Below are positions 8,440 through 17,223 of a DNA stretch of 36,579 nucleotides, one piece after another. The position numbers and the translations under genes are program-made. This DNA is from Marinactinospora thermotolerans DSM 45154 (GTDB taxonomy: Bacteria; Actinomycetota; Actinomycetes; Streptosporangiales; Streptosporangiaceae). The stretch spans positions 1 to 36,579 of the forward strand of contig NZ_FUWS01000022.1 in the NCBI RefSeq assembly GCF_900167435.1. The letters are read 5' to 3'. Position 1 is the first letter of the stretch; every line of letters begins with the position of its first letter. Under the pieces are notes generated by a model. The model was not told where the DNA came from. It saw only the letters and a program-made list of their open reading frames with translations, and made no database searches.

Positions 8440-8816
8440 GCGCGGTCGACCGGCTGCTCCTGCGCAGCAGGGCCGGACTCGACCGGCTCACCCCGCACGA
8501 GGCCCACGCCGCCGCCTCCGCCGGTGCCCTCCTCGTGGACATCCGCCCGGAGGAGAACCGCCGCGCCGAGGGCGCCCTCCCCGGCGCCCTGGTGATCGAC
8601 CGCAACGTCTTGGAGTGGCGGTTGGATCCCACGAGCCCGCACCGCGTGGCCGAGGCCGACCGCGCCGACCGACAGATCGTCCTGTTCTGCAACGAGGGGT
8701 ACGCCTCCAGCCTCGCCGCGGCGACGCTGCGGGAGCTGGGACTGACCCGCGCCACCGACCTCGTCGGGGGCTTCCGCGCCTGGGCGGCGGCCGGGCTCCC
8801 CGTGCTCCGGGACTGA
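8436..8816 (+). CDS. single-domain rhodanese-like sulfurtransferase
   Basis: This 126-residue rhodanese domain has its active-site loop at CNEGYASS, where C85 is the persulfide-carrying cysteine. The fold motifs LLVDIRPEENRRAEGALPGAL and VGGFRAWAAAGLPV are present. The GTG at 8436 overlaps the dioxygenase stop (GTGA) and has GAGGAGG upstream. A longer in-frame reading back to 8169 lies inside the dioxygenase gene and is not credible. It probably transfers sulfane sulfur to sulfite or another thiol acceptor produced from cysteine breakdown by its operon partner. Confidence 0.88.
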   Translation: MSAVDRLLLRSRAGLDRLTPHEAHAAASAGALLVDIRPEENRRAEGALPGALVIDRNVLEWRLDPTSPHRVAEADRADRQIVLFCNEGYASSLAAATLRELGLTRATDLVGGFRAWAAAGLPVLRD

Positions 8817-8822
8817 CCGCTT

Positions 8823-8909
8823 CGCCCCGGCTCCCACGCGCCCGCCGGGAACGCGATGGCCGGTCCCGGCCCTCGGCGGGCGCGCAAGTGCGGGAGGGGA
8901 GCCGGGGCG
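8823..8909. terminator. large nested inverted repeat after the cdo-rhodanese operon
   Basis: Three nested stems occur: CGCCCCGGCTCCC (8823-8835) pairs with 8897-8909 over 13 bp, CGCGCCCGCCG (8837-8847) pairs with 8874-8884 over 11 bp, and GGCCGG/CCGGCC (8858-8863/8866-8871) forms an inner hairpin. It begins 7 bases after the rhodanese stop, so a transcription terminator is the simplest reading. There is no U-run. Confidence 0.6.
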
Positions 8910-8975
8910 GCGATCATCGGGACGTTCGTTCCGAACCCACGCACCCGGTGTTCGGTACCCCGGCCCGAGGACCCC

Positions 8976-11156
8976 ATGTCCCCTTCCCCGCCTCCCCAAC
9001 CCGCCGACGACTCCCCCCGACCGCCCCTTCCTCCCGAACTGTCCCCGCTCGAACCCGGAGCTCCCCCTTCGATCGGCCCCTACCGGCTGGTGGGACGCCT
9101 CGGTGAGGGAGGGATGGGCGTGGTCTACGGCGCCCTGGACCACACCGGCCGTTGCATCGCGGTGAAGGTCGTCCACGAACGTCTCGCCGCCGACCCCGAC
9201 TTCCGGGCCCGCTTCGAACGCGAGGTCGCGCTCCTGCGCAGGGTCGGCGGCCTGTGCGCCGCGAGCGTCCACGCCGCCGATCCCGGCGCCCCGCGCCCCT
9301 GGGTGGCCACCGACTTCGTACCCGGCGCGACGCTGAGCCGGCACGTACGGGAGAACGGCCCCCTCGACGGGGACAGGCTCACCGCGTTCGCCGCGGGCGT
9401 CGCCGAAGCGCTGTGCGCGATCCACGGCGCCGGGATCGTCCACTGCGACCTCAAACCCGGCAACGTGATCCTCTCCCCCTCCGGACCGAAGGTTCTGGAC
9501 TTCGGGATCGCCCAGCCGCTCGCCGAGGCGACCGCGGCCTCCGGCGCGGTGTTCGGCTCACCCGGCTGGATGAGCCCCGAACGCTACTCGGGTGGCGCGG
9601 CCACCCCCGCGGCCGACGTGTTCGCCTGGGGCGCCGTCGTCGCCTACGCGGCGACCGGTCGGCTCCCCTTCGGGCGCGGCGACAGCGGTGAACTCGCCCG
9701 GCGCACCCGCGTGGAACCCCCCGACATCGTGGGCGTTCCCGAGGGGGTGCGCCCGCTCGTCGAACGCGCCCTGGCCAAGGACCCCGGTGAACGCCCCGGC
9801 TCCGAAGAACTGTTCGCGGCGCTGCTGGAACTCGCCGACACCGGGGCGGACGCACGGCCCCACCGCGCCCTTCCCCCGGTCGAGCGGCTGCGCGCGCTGC
9901 TCGGCGAGCGGTGGACGGGCTTCGGTGGCCGCCTGTACGACCCGGCGCTGTGGGTCGCGGCGGCACCGGTGCTCGGCGGGGCCGCGCTCGCCGGCGGTGC
10001 CGCGGTCGGTGGGGCCGCCTCCTCGGCGGCCGTCAGCGGGACGTCCGCCGCGGGAGCGGCGGGAGGCGCCGGCGCCCTGAGCGCGGGCGGCGCCGCCGCG
10101 GGCGTCGCCGGAGCCGCCACCGGAACCACCGCCGTCTCCAGCGGCGCGGTCACGATCACCGCGATCGTGGGCGCGGCCGTCGTCGTCACCGGCCTGGGCG
10201 CCGGCGGATACGTCGCCCTGGAGGCGGCGCGCAGCGACCCGGGGCCCACCGTCACCACGCCAAGCCCCTCCCCCTCCACCCCCGCGCAGACGGTACGCCG
10301 CGCCGGGGAACTCGCGCTGGAAGCGGACAGCTTCGAGGTCGTCGTCACCCGCAGGCCCACGGAGGAGGCCGCCCTCGCCGGCGGCGGCACCATGGACGTC
10401 GAGGACCTGATCGCGCTGGGGACCGTCGTGGAACGCCACGCCTACACCAGCGGTCCCGTCCCCGTCTACACGAGTTCCATCAGCCAGGACGGCGGTGGCG
10501 TCACCCTCCAGCGGATCGACGGAGAGCTCTATGAGTACACCGTCGTCATGGACGCCTGGAACCGGCGGGCCGAGTCCGACGGGTCCCCCGGGACCACCGA
10601 GCACACCCCCGAGGCCCTGATGGCGCCGTTGGCCGCCGCGGCCGAGGCGACCGACCTCGCCGCCGCCGGCACCGAGGAGGTCGGCGGAACGCCCGCGACC
10701 CGCTACAGCGGAACGTTCCAGGTGGTCGAGTACCAGGGGACCCACCTGGAGACGACCAGCGACGATGTCCCGTTCGAGCTGTGGATCGGCGCCGACGGAC
10801 ACCCGCTCCGGCTGGAGTACGCCTCCTCGCACAACTCCTACGAGATCGACTACACCGGCTTCGGGAACCCGGTGGAGACCGGCTACTGCGGAACCGTGGA
10901 CGGGCTCGGCCCCAACGGCGAGGTGATGGTGCTGACCCCCTCCTCCGCCGTCCCCTGCGACCAGGCCCGTTCCATCGTCGAACAGTACGTGGCCACCCCC
11001 CTGGAGCAGCGCGGCGGCAGCGGCCTGTTCGCCGAAATCGACGGCTGGGGATGCGCCCTGCGCTCGGCCGGCGACCTCGAACGGCGCCTCGACGAGCACG
11101 TGGGAGGCTGCTCGCGGCAGGACGCCGGATCGATCCACCTGCTGCGCACCGACTGA
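8976..11156 (+). CDS. transmembrane serine/threonine protein kinase (PknB-like)
   Basis: This 726-residue membrane kinase has its catalytic domain at about 35-300. The glycine loop is GRLGEGGMGVVYG, the ATP lysine is K64, and the catalytic loop is HCDLKPGN, with C157 in place of the usual arginine of HRD. DFG is at 175-177 and the activation end is GSPGWMSPE. A long Ala/Gly-rich stretch (about 325-400) leads to a transmembrane helix near 390-412. A Ser/Pro/Thr linker and an outer domain of about 290 residues follow. That outer domain has a lipoprotein-like part (GGTPATRYSGT) and a cysteine-containing C-terminal part (CGTVDG, PCDQA, WGCAL, GGCSRQ). The ATG at 8976 with GAGG at 8967 is preferred over an in-frame ATG 40 residues upstream, whose extension is low-complexity. 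The signal sensed is unknown. Confidence 0.87.
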   Translation: MSPSPPPQPADDSPRPPLPPELSPLEPGAPPSIGPYRLVGRLGEGGMGVVYGALDHTGRCIAVKVVHERLAADPDFRARFEREVALLRRVGGLCAASVHAADPGAPRPWVATDFVPGATLSRHVRENGPLDGDRLTAFAAGVAEALCAIHGAGIVHCDLKPGNVILSPSGPKVLDFGIAQPLAEATAASGAVFGSPGWMSPERYSGGAATPAADVFAWGAVVAYAATGRLPFGRGDSGELARRTRVEPPDIVGVPEGVRPLVERALAKDPGERPGSEELFAALLELADTGADARPHRALPPVERLRALLGERWTGFGGRLYDPALWVAAAPVLGGAALAGGAAVGGAASSAAVSGTSAAGAAGGAGALSAGGAAAGVAGAATGTTAVSSGAVTITAIVGAAVVVTGLGAGGYVALEAARSDPGPTVTTPSPSPSTPAQTVRRAGELALEADSFEVVVTRRPTEEAALAGGGTMDVEDLIALGTVVERHAYTSGPVPVYTSSISQDGGGVTLQRIDGELYEYTVVMDAWNRRAESDGSPGTTEHTPEALMAPLAAAAEATDLAAAGTEEVGGTPATRYSGTFQVVEYQGTHLETTSDDVPFELWIGADGHPLRLEYASSHNSYEIDYTGFGNPVETGYCGTVDGLGPNGEVMVLTPSSAVPCDQARSIVEQYVATPLEQRGGSGLFAEIDGWGCALRSAGDLERRLDEHVGGCSRQDAGSIHLLRTD

Positions 11157-11173
11157 CCCGACCCCTGGCATGC

Positions 11174-11207
11174 GACGGCCCCGGTCCCTGCCGGAACCGG
11201 GGCCGTC
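11174..11207. terminator. bidirectional terminator between the kinase and guaA
   Basis: GACGGCCCCGGT (11174-11185) and ACCGGGGCCGTC (11196-11207) form a perfect 12-bp stem with a 10-nt loop. It lies between two convergent gene ends, about 18 nt after the kinase stop and 12 nt before the guaA stop. Confidence 0.75.
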
Positions 11208-11218
11208 ACGCGGCGGGA

Positions 11219-12805
11219 TCACTCCCACTCGATCGTGCCCGGGGGCTTGCTGGTGACGTCGAGCGTCACACGGTTGATCTCGCGGACCTCGTTGGTGATG
11301 CGGTTGGAGATCGTCGCGAGCACGTCATAGGGAACCCGGGCCCAGTCGGCGGTCATCGCGTCCTCACTGGTCACCGGGCGCAGGACGACCGGGTGACCGT
11401 AAGTGCGGCCGTCGCCCTGGACGCCGACGGAGCGGACGTCGGCGAGCAGCACCACCGGGCACTGCCAGATGTCGCGGTCCAGGCCGGCGCGGGACAGCTC
11501 CTCGCGGGCGATCGCGTCGGCCTCGCGCAGGATGTCCAGACGCTCGCGGGTGACCTCGCCGATGATGCGGATGCCCAGGCCGGGGCCGGGGAAGGGCTGG
11601 CGCCACACCATCTCGGCGGGGAGGCCGAGCTCCTCGCCGACACGGCGCACCTCGTCCTTGAACAGCTCACGCAGCGGCTCGACGAGCTGGAACTGGAGGT
11701 CGTCGGGGAGCCCGCCGACGTTGTGGTGCGACTTGATGTTGGCCGTGCCGGTGCCACCGCCGGACTCGACGATGTCGGGGTAGAGCGTGCCCTGGACCAG
11801 GAACTCCACCGACTCGTCGGACTCACCCGCCTCGGCGACGACCTCGCGGGCCGCCTGTTCGAAGACCCGGATGAACTCGCGGCCGATGATCTTGCGCTTG
11901 TCCTCGGGGTCGGTGGCCCCTGCGAGCGCGTCGAGGAACCGCTCCTGGGCGTCCACGACCTTGAGGGAGACCCCGGTGGCGGCGACGAAGTCCTTCTCGA
12001 CCTGCTCGGCCTCGCCCTTGCGCAACAGCCCGTGGTCGACGAAGACGCAGGTGAGCTGATCGCCCACGGCGCGCTGCACCAGGGCCGCCGCGACGGCGGA
12101 GTCGACACCGCCGCTCAGCCCGCAGATGACGCGCTTGGAGCCGACCTGGGCGCGGATCCGCTCGACCTGCTCCTCGACGATGTTGACCATCGTCCAGTTC
12201 GGACGGCAGCCCGCCCCCTCGTAGAGGAAGTGCCGCAGGACGGCCTGGCCGTGCTCGGAGTGCAGCACCTCGGGGTGGAACTGGACGCCGTAGAGGCCGC
12301 GCTCGGGGTTCTCGATCGCGGCGACCGGCGTGCCGGCGGTGCTGCCGATGACGCGGAAGCCCTCGGGCGCCTCGGCGACGGAGTCACCGTGCGACATCCA
12401 CACCGACTGCTGCTCGGGCAGCCCCTTGAACAGCACGGTGTCGCCCACCACGTCCAGGCGGGTCCGCCCGAACTCCGAGTGGCCGGTCCTGGCGACCGCC
12501 CCCCCGAGGGACTGCACCATGGCCTGGAAGCCGTAGCAGATGCCGAACGTGGGCACGCCCGTCTCGAACAGCGCGCTGTCGGCCTGCGGAGCGCCCTCGG
12601 CGTAGACCGAGGAAGGCCCGCCCGACAGGATGATGGCCTTCGGTTTCTTGGCGAGCATCTCCTCGACCGGCATGGTCGAGGGGACGATCTCGCTGTAGAC
12701 GTGGCATTCCCGGACCCGCCGCGCGATCAGCTGCGCGTACTGCGCGCCGAAGTCAACGACGAGAACGGTGTCGAACGTGCTGTCGGCAGCACCGGCAACG
12801 GACAC
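11219..12805 (-). CDS. guaA: GMP synthase (glutamine-hydrolysing)
   Basis: It converts XMP to GMP with ATP and glutamine, the final step of de novo GMP synthesis. The 528 residues include a class I amidotransferase domain: nucleophile C90 in GICYGFQ, and QFHPEV supplying His and Glu. An N-type ATP pyrophosphatase domain with P-loop GLSGGVDSA follows, then the C-terminal dimerisation domain ([14 protein letters not shown] to KPPGTIEWE). The GTG start has GGGAAGGG at proper distance. It stands alone, far from guaB and guaB3 (28027-30788). A TAGACT -10-like hexamer (12849-12844) lies about 40 bases upstream. Confidence 0.97.
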   Translation of the reverse strand: MSVAGAADSTFDTVLVVDFGAQYAQLIARRVRECHVYSEIVPSTMPVEEMLAKKPKAIILSGGPSSVYAEGAPQADSALFETGVPTFGICYGFQAMVQSLGGAVARTGHSEFGRTRLDVVGDTVLFKGLPEQQSVWMSHGDSVAEAPEGFRVIGSTAGTPVAAIENPERGLYGVQFHPEVLHSEHGQAVLRHFLYEGAGCRPNWTMVNIVEEQVERIRAQVGSKRVICGLSGGVDSAVAAALVQRAVGDQLTCVFVDHGLLRKGEAEQVEKDFVAATGVSLKVVDAQERFLDALAGATDPEDKRKIIGREFIRVFEQAAREVVAEAGESDESVEFLVQGTLYPDIVESGGGTGTANIKSHHNVGGLPDDLQFQLVEPLRELFKDEVRRVGEELGLPAEMVWRQPFPGPGLGIRIIGEVTRERLDILREADAIAREELSRAGLDRDIWQCPVVLLADVRSVGVQGDGRTYGHPVVLRPVTSEDAMTADWARVPYDVLATISNRITNEVREINRVTLDVTSKPPGTIEWE

Positions 12806-12843
12806 GTATCGGCCCTTCCCGCAGGTAGATGTGGATCGTTCCC

Positions 12844-12849
12844 AGTCTA
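12844..12849 (-). promoter_or_regulatory. putative guaA -10 element
   Basis: TAGACT on the minus strand fits the actinobacterial TANNNT -10 motif about 40 bases before the guaA GTG. No convincing -35 is found. Confidence 0.35.
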
Positions 12850-12983
12850 GGGCCTGTCACGCGGATGTTTTCGTCCCGCTTCGTCGCCTGGGAGGGGTCC
12901 GGCACGTTCGAGGGCGGTTTTGGCGGGCGACCGGCCCGCCGGAACCGCCCAACGGGGAACAACGGGTGACCGGGAACACGGCG

Positions 12984-13019
12984 GCGCCCGCGGAACCGGC
13001 GAGGCGGGTCCGCGGGCGC
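12984..13019 (-). terminator. terminator of the aldehyde dehydrogenase gene
   Basis: GCGCCCGCGGA (12984-12994) and TCCGCGGGCGC (13009-13019) form a perfect 11-bp stem with a 14-nt loop. It starts 9 bases after the dehydrogenase stop codon. Confidence 0.7.
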
Positions 13020-13028
13020 TCCCCGGGT

Positions 13029-14612
13029 TCAGCGGATGCGCAGTCGCATCATCAGCCGGGCACCTCGCGTCATGAGCATGGCGAGCGTCTCGCCGTTCAT
13101 TCCCGGCGGCCCTCCCAGACCGACGTAGTGCTGGCTGGCGATGGCCTGGGCCTCGGTGTAGCGCAGCAGCCCCTCCTCGCCGTGGCGGCGCCCCAGCCCC
13201 GACCTCTTCATCCCGCCCATGGGCGCCCCGTAGCTGGCGAAAGCGGCGCCGTAGCCCTCGTTGATGTTGACGGTCCCGGCCTGGAGGCGCTCGGCCAGGC
13301 GGCGGCCATGGGCCACGTCGCGGGTCCAGACGCTCGCGTTGAGACCGTAGGGGGTGTCGTTGGCCCGTTCGACGGCCTCGTTCTCGTCTGCGAAGCGGTA
13401 GACCGACACGACCGGTCCGAACGTCTCCTCCGCGCACAGCGACATCGAGGGGTCGACATCGGCCAGGACCGTCGGCTCGTAGAACAACGGTCCGATGTCC
13501 GGACGGGCCCGGCCGCCCGCCACGACACGCGCCCCCTTCTCCCGCGCCTCCTCGACGTGGGCGACGACCCGGTCGAGTTGGCGCTGGTAGGTCAGCGACC
13601 CCATGTCGGCGCTGTAGTCCAGGGCCGTGTTGAGCGTCATGGCCTCCACGGCGCGGGCGAACCGCCCGACGAAGTCGTCGTAGACGGCCTCGTGCACGTA
13701 GAGACGTTCCATGGCGATGCACAGCTGGCCGGCGTTGCTGAAGCAGGCGCGCAGCGCCCCCTCGACGGTGCGTTCGAGGTCGGCGTCCTCGCACACGATC
13801 ATCGGGTTCTTGCCGCCGAGCTCGGCGGAACAGCCGACCAGGCGGGCCGCCGCGCGCTGGGCGATGTGCGCGCCGACGGCCGAGGACCCGGTGAAGGCCA
13901 CGTAGTCGGCGAGGTCGACGAGGGGGTCGCCGATCTCCTCGGGGTCCCCGACGACCGGTATCCACAGGTCCTCGGGCAGGCCGGCCTCGGTCAGCAGGTC
14001 GATGGCCCACAGCGCGCTCAGCGCGGTCTGGGTGTCGAACTTGGCGACGACCGCGTTGCCCGCGAGCAGCGCGGGGATCGCGTCGGCCACCGGCAGCGCC
14101 AACGGGTAGTTCCACGGTGTGATGACGCTGACGACGCCCTTGGGCTGACGGTTGATGTAGGTACGGGTGGCGCCGGGGATCGCGCCGATGCTGCGGCGCC
14201 GGGCGAGCATGCGCGGGGCCCGGCGGGCGTAGTAGAGGGTCCCGGCCGCGGCGTCGTAGGTCTCCTCGAAGGCGTGCCTGCGGGCTTTGCCGGTCTCCAG
14301 CTGGAGGATGTCGAGGATCTGGCGTTGACGTTCCAGCACGAGGTCGTGGAAGCGCTGGAAGGGGGCGACGCGGTCGCGTGGCGGGCGCGCAGCCCAGGAG
14401 CGCTGGGCCGCGCGAGCCCTCTCGAACGCGGTGGCGACGTCGCCGGCGGAGCTGAGGGGGATCTCGGCGAGCGGCTTTCCGGTGAAGGGCGCGGTGGTGG
14501 CGGCGGCGCGGCCGGACGTGCTCAGGACGTACCGGGTGAGCCGGGTGACCAGCGCGGGGTCGAGGGATGCGGTCTCCGCGGAGCCGGCGGGGCTCCTGGT
14601 GGCGTTACCCAT
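13029..14612 (-). CDS. succinate-semialdehyde dehydrogenase (GabD2-like aldehyde dehydrogenase)
   Basis: This is an NAD(P)-dependent aldehyde dehydrogenase of 527 residues. Family landmarks are TPWNYPLALP (oxyanion-hole Asn), FTGSSAVG (cofactor loop), AELGGKNPMIV (general-base Glu), NAGQLCIAMERLYV (catalytic Cys) and EETFGPVV. The overall pattern (ARRAPRMLARRRS..GAIPGATRTYINRQPKGVV) is that of the actinobacterial succinic-semialdehyde dehydrogenase group, which oxidises succinate semialdehyde to succinate. The ATG lies next to a small inverted repeat (14614-14632) and has no strong ribosome-binding site. It is a single gene divergent from a flavin monooxygenase. Substrate assignment within the aldehyde dehydrogenase superfamily is inferred. 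Confidence 0.85.
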   Translation of the reverse strand: MGNATRSPAGSAETASLDPALVTRLTRYVLSTSGRAAATTAPFTGKPLAEIPLSSAGDVATAFERARAAQRSWAARPPRDRVAPFQRFHDLVLERQRQILDILQLETGKARRHAFEETYDAAAGTLYYARRAPRMLARRRSIGAIPGATRTYINRQPKGVVSVITPWNYPLALPVADAIPALLAGNAVVAKFDTQTALSALWAIDLLTEAGLPEDLWIPVVGDPEEIGDPLVDLADYVAFTGSSAVGAHIAQRAAARLVGCSAELGGKNPMIVCEDADLERTVEGALRACFSNAGQLCIAMERLYVHEAVYDDFVGRFARAVEAMTLNTALDYSADMGSLTYQRQLDRVVAHVEEAREKGARVVAGGRARPDIGPLFYEPTVLADVDPSMSLCAEETFGPVVSVYRFADENEAVERANDTPYGLNASVWTRDVAHGRRLAERLQAGTVNINEGYGAAFASYGAPMGGMKRSGLGRRHGEEGLLRYTEAQAIASQHYVGLGGPPGMNGETLAMLMTRGARLMMRLRIR

Positions 14613-14613
14613 G

Positions 14614-14632
14614 CCGGGAAGCTTAATCCCGG
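14614..14632. repeat. inverted repeat abutting the aldehyde dehydrogenase start
   Basis: CCGGGA, seven bases, TCCCGG begins one base upstream of the ATG. It could be an operator, or an mRNA hairpin covering the ribosome-binding region. Confidence 0.35.
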
Positions 14633-14801
14633 GGTCTCGAATTGACTACCCGCCGGTAACCACCGTGTGGCAGGCGTTGCCCCCCCTGACCGAATCATCC
14701 CGGCCGCCGATTTTCCCATTCGGGGATGGACATCCGGACCGCGGGGAGCTTTTATTTCATTAGGCGTTGAATTATTTTCCGCTAGCCGCCTGGAGGCCGC
14801 G

Positions 14802-16148
14802 ATGACGCGACACGAGACCACCACCTGCGCCATCGCCGGCGGCGGGCCCGCCGGCATCGTGCTCGGCCTGCTCCTCGCCCGCGCCGGGGTCGAGGTCGTC
14901 GTCCTGGAGAAGCACGCCGACTTCCTGCGTGACTTCCGCGGCGACACCGTCCACCCCTCCACCCTGGAACTCATGGACGAACTCGGCCTGGGCGAACGGC
15001 TGGAACACATCCCGCACTCCAAGATCCGGCGGATCGGCATCCAGGCCGGCCCCCAGGGCGCCATAGGCATCGACCTGAAAGGGATGCCCGGCGCCTACCA
15101 GCACGTCGCGATGATCCCCCAGTGGGATTTCCTCGACATGCTCGCCGACGAGGCACGGCGCCATCCGGAGTTCACCCTGCGCATGCGCTCCGAGGCCATC
15201 GGTCTCCTCGACGAGGACGGCGCCGTGCGCGGCGTGCGCTATCGCGACGCCGACGGCGAACACGAACTGCGGGCCACGCTCACCGTCGCCGCCGACGGAC
15301 GGCGCTCCACCCTGCGCGTCGCGGCCGGGCTGACCGTGCGGGACCTCGGCGCCCCGATGGACGTGCTGTGGGTACGGGTCTCCCGCGCCCCCACCGACCC
15401 GACAGGGCTCCTCGGCCGGATCGGCACGGGGAACATGGCCGCGGCCATCGACCGGGGCACCTACTGGCAGATCGCCTACCTCATCCCCAAGGGGTCCTAC
15501 CACTCGGTACGAGCGGCGGGCCTCCCCTCACTCCAGGAGGCCATCCGCCGGCTCCTGCCCTTCCTCGCCGAGCGGGTCGCCGAGATCGACTCCTGGGAAC
15601 ACGTCGCCTTCCTCGAGGTCGGCCTGGACCGGCTCGCCGACTGGTACCGGCCCGGCCTGCTGTGCATCGGCGACGCCGCGCACACGATGTCGCCGATCGG
15701 CGGCGTCGGCATCAACCTCGCGGTACAGGACGCGGTGGCGACGGCCAACCTGCTGGCCGTCCCCCTGCTACGCGCCCAGGAGGACCCCGACCGGTTCGCC
15801 CGGACCCTCAATCCCGCCCTGCTCGCCCGCGTCCAACGGCGTCGGCTCCTCCCGACCGCCGCGACCCAGGCGATCCAGCGGGCCCTGCAGAGGCGGATCA
15901 TCGGCCGGGCCCTGGACCGCCGGCCGCGAATCCCTCCGGCGCTGCGCGCACTGCTCTCCAGCCCCGCGGGGGGAATGGTGGTGGGCCGGGTGATGATGTA
16001 CGGCATCCGCCCCGAACACGTGCGCTCCCCCGGACGATCCGGCGCGCGGGAAGAACGGACGACGCGGGAGCCGGCGACGGCCGGCCCGCCTCTCCCGGGG
16101 CAGGGGGCCGCGTCACCGCCGGGGCGCGGACCGGATCAGCCCGCGTAA
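14802..16148 (+). CDS. FAD-dependent oxidoreductase (UbiH/PHBH-like monooxygenase family)
   Basis: This 448-residue flavoprotein belongs to the aromatic hydroxylase family. The N-terminal dinucleotide fold has GGGPAG (13-18) and ends in VVVLEKH. The middle DG motif is VAADGRRSTLR. The second FAD motif is LLCIGDAAHTMSPIGGVGINLAVQDA. No transmembrane anchor is evident, and the C-terminal 40 residues are disordered and Arg/Pro-rich. The ATG at 14802 with TGGAGG just upstream is preferred over an in-frame ATG 45 residues earlier, which lies in an AT-rich promoter region. The 3' end overlaps the convergent galE end by 13 bases. The substrate is unknown: an aromatic compound, quinone or secondary metabolite is possible. 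Confidence 0.88.
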   Translation: MTRHETTTCAIAGGGPAGIVLGLLLARAGVEVVVLEKHADFLRDFRGDTVHPSTLELMDELGLGERLEHIPHSKIRRIGIQAGPQGAIGIDLKGMPGAYQHVAMIPQWDFLDMLADEARRHPEFTLRMRSEAIGLLDEDGAVRGVRYRDADGEHELRATLTVAADGRRSTLRVAAGLTVRDLGAPMDVLWVRVSRAPTDPTGLLGRIGTGNMAAAIDRGTYWQIAYLIPKGSYHSVRAAGLPSLQEAIRRLLPFLAERVAEIDSWEHVAFLEVGLDRLADWYRPGLLCIGDAAHTMSPIGGVGINLAVQDAVATANLLAVPLLRAQEDPDRFARTLNPALLARVQRRRLLPTAATQAIQRALQRRIIGRALDRRPRIPPALRALLSSPAGGMVVGRVMMYGIRPEHVRSPGRSGAREERTTREPATAGPPLPGQGAASPPGRGPDQPA

Positions 16149-17149
16149 CCGCGGGGATTGGCCGACTGCCAACGCCAGGCGTCCGCGCACGCCTGCTCGA
16201 TCGTGCGTGTGCTCTTCCAGCCGAGGTCCCGCGCCGCCGCGGCCGGATCGGCGTAACAGGCGGCGATGTCGCCCGGGCGGCGGTCCACGACCTCGTAGGG
16301 GATGTCACGCCCCGACGCCCGCTCGAACGCGGCGATCGCCTCGAGAACCGACACCCCCTCGCCCGAACCGAGGTTGTAGGCCCGTGCCCCCGGCCGGTCG
16401 TCGACGTGCTCCAGCGCGGCGACGTGTCCCTGGGCCAGGTCGACGACGTGCAGGTAGTCGCGCACACCAGTGCCGTCAGGGGTGTCGTAGTCGTCCCCGA
16501 ACACCAGGAGCCGGTCACGCCGGCCGGCGGCCACCTGGGCGATGTAGGGGAAGAGGTTGTTCGGGACGCCGGTCGGGTCCTCGCCGATCAGGCCGCTCTC
16601 GTGCGCGCCGACGGGATTGAAGTAGCGCAGGGAGACGACGCGCCATCGGGGGTCGGCCGCCGCGAGATCGGCCAGGATCTGCTCGGCGAACACCTTGGTC
16701 GCCCCGTAGGGGTTGACGGCCCGCAGCGGGGCGTCCTCGGGAACCGGGACGGTGTCGGGGTCGCCGTACACCGTCGCCGAGGAGGAGAACACCATCCTGC
16801 GGACCCCGTGCTCCTCCATGGCCTCGCACAGGGTCAGCAGCGCGTCGAGGTTGTTGCGGTAGTAACGCAGCGGCCGTTGCGTGGACTCACCCACCGCCTT
16901 GAACGCGGCGCAGTGCACCACCGCGTCGATCCGATGCTCGGCGAACACCCGGGCCACCACCGCGGGGTCGGCGCAGTCGCCGGCGTGGAAGGGGATGGGA
17001 CGACCGGTGATCCGCTCGATCCTGCGCACCGCCTCGGCGGAGGCGGAGTACAGGCCGTCGAGGAGGACGACATCGTGTCCGCGGGCCACGAGCTCCACCG
17101 CGATGTGCGTGCCGATGTAGCCGGCGCCTCCGGTGAGCAGGACGTTCAC
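16136..17149 (-). CDS. galE: UDP-glucose 4-epimerase
   Basis: It interconverts UDP-glucose and UDP-galactose for the Leloir pathway and surface polymers. It is a 337-residue short-chain dehydrogenase fold protein. The NAD motif GGAGYIGTH is at 7-15. The catalytic set is S124 (SSSATVYG), Y148 and K152 (NPYGATK). The family motif DYLHVVDLAQGHVAAL and the C-terminal RRPGDIAACYADP are present. The GTG start follows GAGGTGA. It stands apart from other gal genes. Relatives act on other UDP-sugars, but the motif set is typical of GalE. Confidence 0.93.
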   Translation of the reverse strand: MNVLLTGGAGYIGTHIAVELVARGHDVVLLDGLYSASAEAVRRIERITGRPIPFHAGDCADPAVVARVFAEHRIDAVVHCAAFKAVGESTQRPLRYYRNNLDALLTLCEAMEEHGVRRMVFSSSATVYGDPDTVPVPEDAPLRAVNPYGATKVFAEQILADLAAADPRWRVVSLRYFNPVGAHESGLIGEDPTGVPNNLFPYIAQVAAGRRDRLLVFGDDYDTPDGTGVRDYLHVVDLAQGHVAALEHVDDRPGARAYNLGSGEGVSVLEAIAAFERASGRDIPYEVVDRRPGDIAACYADPAAAARDLGWKSTRTIEQACADAWRWQSANPRGYAG

Positions 17150-17223
17150 GGGCTCACCTCGTTCTCCAGGATCGGGGACGTCCGTTGCCGTTTCAGCCTA
17201 GGCGACGTCGAGATCCGCCCCGG

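Noticed and set aside
10781-12850. 689-codon plus-strand frame
   Set aside because: It is antisense to guaA and overlaps the end of the kinase gene; guaA motifs are unambiguous on the other strand.
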